This document shows, piece by piece, positions 62,853-64,000 of a stretch of 64,000 nt of DNA. The number at the start of each line of letters is the position of its first letter. Position 1 is the first letter of the stretch. A model generated the notes under the pieces. The model worked only from the letters and a program-made list of their open reading frames with translations, was not told the DNA's origin and searched no databases. This stretch comes from Saprospiraceae bacterium UBA6168 (lineage in GTDB: Bacteria > Bacteroidota > Bacteroidia > Chitinophagales > Saprospiraceae), in assembly GCA_002435785.1 (NCBI GenBank), contig DIUC01000032.1, forward strand, positions 1 through 64,000, given 5' to 3'. Both the position numbers and the translations under genes were made by a program.

Positions 62853-63902
62853 TTAAAGCTTTGGGCAGATCACCTTTTCTCGACGGGTTGCTGGGTGGTA
62901 ATAAATCAGCGACAGCTCAAACGCCCCTCGGTTGTTGGTCGGAGGGGAAAGTTGGTTGGTTGCCACATCGTAGCTCACCCCAATGTTCCAGCGCTCCATT
63001 TCAAGTATGGCGGTGAAAGTCACCGCTGGCGTGGCAAATCCTCCTTGCACGTCTTTCACCAAATGCCCCCAAAGCCCAGACCGGATGGCTACCTCCTGCC
63101 AATCACGGTTGGTGTACCGAACATTGGCGCCATAAAGCGCCAGCATATTTTCACCCTGACCAATTACTGCTGCTGCGGGCAGCAGGCTTAATTGATGGCT
63201 AAATGGAATTTCGCCCCCCGCATGAAGCACCCATTTCATGCCAATGGATTCTTGCCCGTCCCCATCAATGAAGGATACTTTCGGGGCGTTCACGTGGTTC
63301 AACGACCCACCGAAATACAGGCTTTGGTTGTCATCAAATACAGCGTACCACAGCAAACCGGCATTGATGTTCATATAAACATCTGTGGATTGGTTGATAT
63401 TCTCGCCGTTGGATAGGGAGCGGTCAATTTGTTCCGATGAATTGTCAAACTGGGAACTGAACCATAGCCCTCCATAATCAAGGCTGTGCTGTCCGAAGCC
63501 GACCTGCGCACCACCAATCAGGTATTGGTCGTATTGGCGGTAGCGGCTGCCATCCAACTGTTTCATGTAGGACAAGCTGAAATCGCCAGACTGGCGGAGG
63601 TAGTTGGAACTGCCAGCTTGGTCACGGAGGGCAGTGAACCCATACGCCAGGTAATCGCCTCGGCCGATTTGACTTTTGGCATCAAAGCTGGCGCTCAGGC
63701 TTTTGTATGGCTTGGAATCGAGGATGCTGCTCCATTGTTCCCGGTAGTTGGCAATGACCCGCCACTTGCCGGGGTGCACACCCGTCATGGCCGGGTTTAG
63801 TTGCATCGGGGAGGCATAGAACTGTACGAATTGTGGGTCTTGGGCAAATGCCTGTAAGCAAATGCCAAGCGCTGCAAAAAGAATGGTAATTTTTAGCTTC
63901 AC
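62853..63902 (-). CDS. PorP/SprF-family type IX secretion membrane protein
   Basis: A 349-residue outer-membrane protein of the PorP/SprF family, which anchors or helps secrete a partner surface protein through the type IX system. The signal peptide KLKITILFAALGICLQAFAQ is followed by the hallmark DPQFVQFYASPMQLNPAMTG and by WRVIANYREQW; barrel strands run to the C terminus. Start is a GTG at 63902: no ATG exists before the signal peptide, and an upstream in-frame TTG at 63968 would place a hairpin-coded stretch before it. The gene upstream ends in a CHU_C-like tail. Confidence 0.9.
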   Translation of the reverse strand: MKLKITILFAALGICLQAFAQDPQFVQFYASPMQLNPAMTGVHPGKWRVIANYREQWSSILDSKPYKSLSASFDAKSQIGRGDYLAYGFTALRDQAGSSNYLRQSGDFSLSYMKQLDGSRYRQYDQYLIGGAQVGFGQHSLDYGGLWFSSQFDNSSEQIDRSLSNGENINQSTDVYMNINAGLLWYAVFDDNQSLYFGGSLNHVNAPKVSFIDGDGQESIGMKWVLHAGGEIPFSHQLSLLPAAAVIGQGENMLALYGANVRYTNRDWQEVAIRSGLWGHLVKDVQGGFATPAVTFTAILEMERWNIGVSYDVATNQLSPPTNNRGAFELSLIYYHPATRREKVICPKL

Positions 63903-63919
63903 GATATTCAGCTTTAGTG

Positions 63920-63965
63920 TTTTGGGGCAAATGGTGGTTTTGACAACCCACCATTTGCCCCAAAA
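63920..63965. promoter_or_regulatory. Perfect 18-bp hairpin between an adhesin end and porP/sprF
   Basis: TTTTGGGGCAAATGGTGG at 63920-63937 and its exact complement at 63948-63965 enclose a 10-nt loop. Unlike the terminators in this window, the stem opens with T and closes with A, so no U run follows it on either strand. It lies 18 bases upstream of the porP/sprF GTG and 6 bases beyond the stop codon of the preceding gene. Confidence 0.7.
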
Positions 63966-63970
63966 CAAAA

Positions 63971-64000
63971 TTATCTAATTAATGTGGTTTCTCCCTTTAG
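63971..64000 (-). CDS. C-terminal end of an upstream gene, probably a CHU_C-type adhesin (partial)
   Basis: The last 30 bases of the window, read on the minus strand, encode LKGETTLIR followed by TAA. This is the usual ending of gliding-motility C-terminal (CHU_C) domains, compare EGNVNLMR at the end of the 2110-residue adhesin, and PorP/SprF genes are typically found directly after such genes. The identification rests on nine residues plus position and needs the neighbouring sequence. Confidence 0.5.
   Translation of the reverse strand, partial: LKGETTLIR

Noticed and set aside
63903..63968. TTG start and 22 extra N-terminal residues for the PorP/SprF protein
   Set aside because: The extension would be encoded largely by the hairpin and would bury the signal peptide; the GTG at 63902 gives a normal exported protein.
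1..64000. tRNA, rRNA or riboswitch genes
   Set aside because: Gene-free stretches were read for cloverleaf-type arms and known aptamer-like conserved cores; none was convincing. A covariance-model search would be decisive.

Overview
The window reads as a chromosomal segment of a Bacteroidota bacterium, most likely of the Saprospiria/Chitinophagia side (inference). The signs are two type IX secretion C-terminal signals (type A on a subtilisin-like protease, type B/CHU_C on a 2110-residue adhesin), a PorP/SprF protein, an alpha-beta fused 2-oxoacid dehydrogenase E1, eukaryote-type sulfide:quinone oxidoreductase, many small outer-membrane beta-barrels, few recognisable Shine-Dalgarno sites, and -7 boxes of the form TAnnTTTG before several genes. 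No rRNA, tRNA, CRISPR array, insertion sequence or prophage was recognised; the window is mostly core chromosome with a few accessory inserts.

Layout. 1-4.8 kb: hutI divergent from a YfhO-type membrane protein, then a 700-base gene-free stretch holding a 21-bp tandem repeat array. 4.8-8.3 kb: outer-membrane barrel and an ExbB-ExbD-ExbD-TonB energy-transduction operon (minus strand). 8.5-12.1 kb: fatty-acid beta-oxidation operon fadN-fadA with a well-formed promoter and a palindrome at the expected start of transcription. 12.2-21.2 kb: minus-strand housekeeping block (TPR protein, gyrA, accD, hemE, AP2-domain protein, YkuK-like RNase H fold protein, LolC/E-type permease). 21.4-33.1 kb: tyrS with an altered HIGH motif, GNAT-like protein, fused E1, DUF1573 protein, CPBP protease, VWA lipoprotein, nucleoside transporter, RlmI-like methyltransferase, queA.

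33.4-40.3 kb is the most distinctive metabolic region: a single protein joining a four-cluster ferredoxin domain to an NrfD membrane anchor, a type II sulfide:quinone oxidoreductase, and a large molybdopterin oxidoreductase without a Tat signal. Together they look like a cytoplasm-facing sulfur oxidation module (SQR plus a SoeABC-like enzyme). An unrelated secreted protein is encoded on the opposite strand between SQR and the molybdoenzyme. 40.3-47.9 kb: lnt (carrying an in-frame heptanucleotide repeat), a UPF0175/PIN toxin-antitoxin pair, metG, a di-haem peroxidase and two barrel proteins.

48-64 kb is a surface and secretion region: GH127 beta-L-arabinofuranosidase, the S8 protease whose catalytic Asp position is replaced, the giant adhesin with its following barrel protein, an FtsE-like ATPase with a small membrane coiled-coil protein, a holin-like four-helix protein, and porP/sprF. 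The last 30 bases encode the C-terminal end of another protein with a CHU_C-like ending, lying directly upstream of porP/sprF, as is usual for SprB-type adhesin/PorP-SprF pairs. Strong hairpins sit directly after both adhesin genes.
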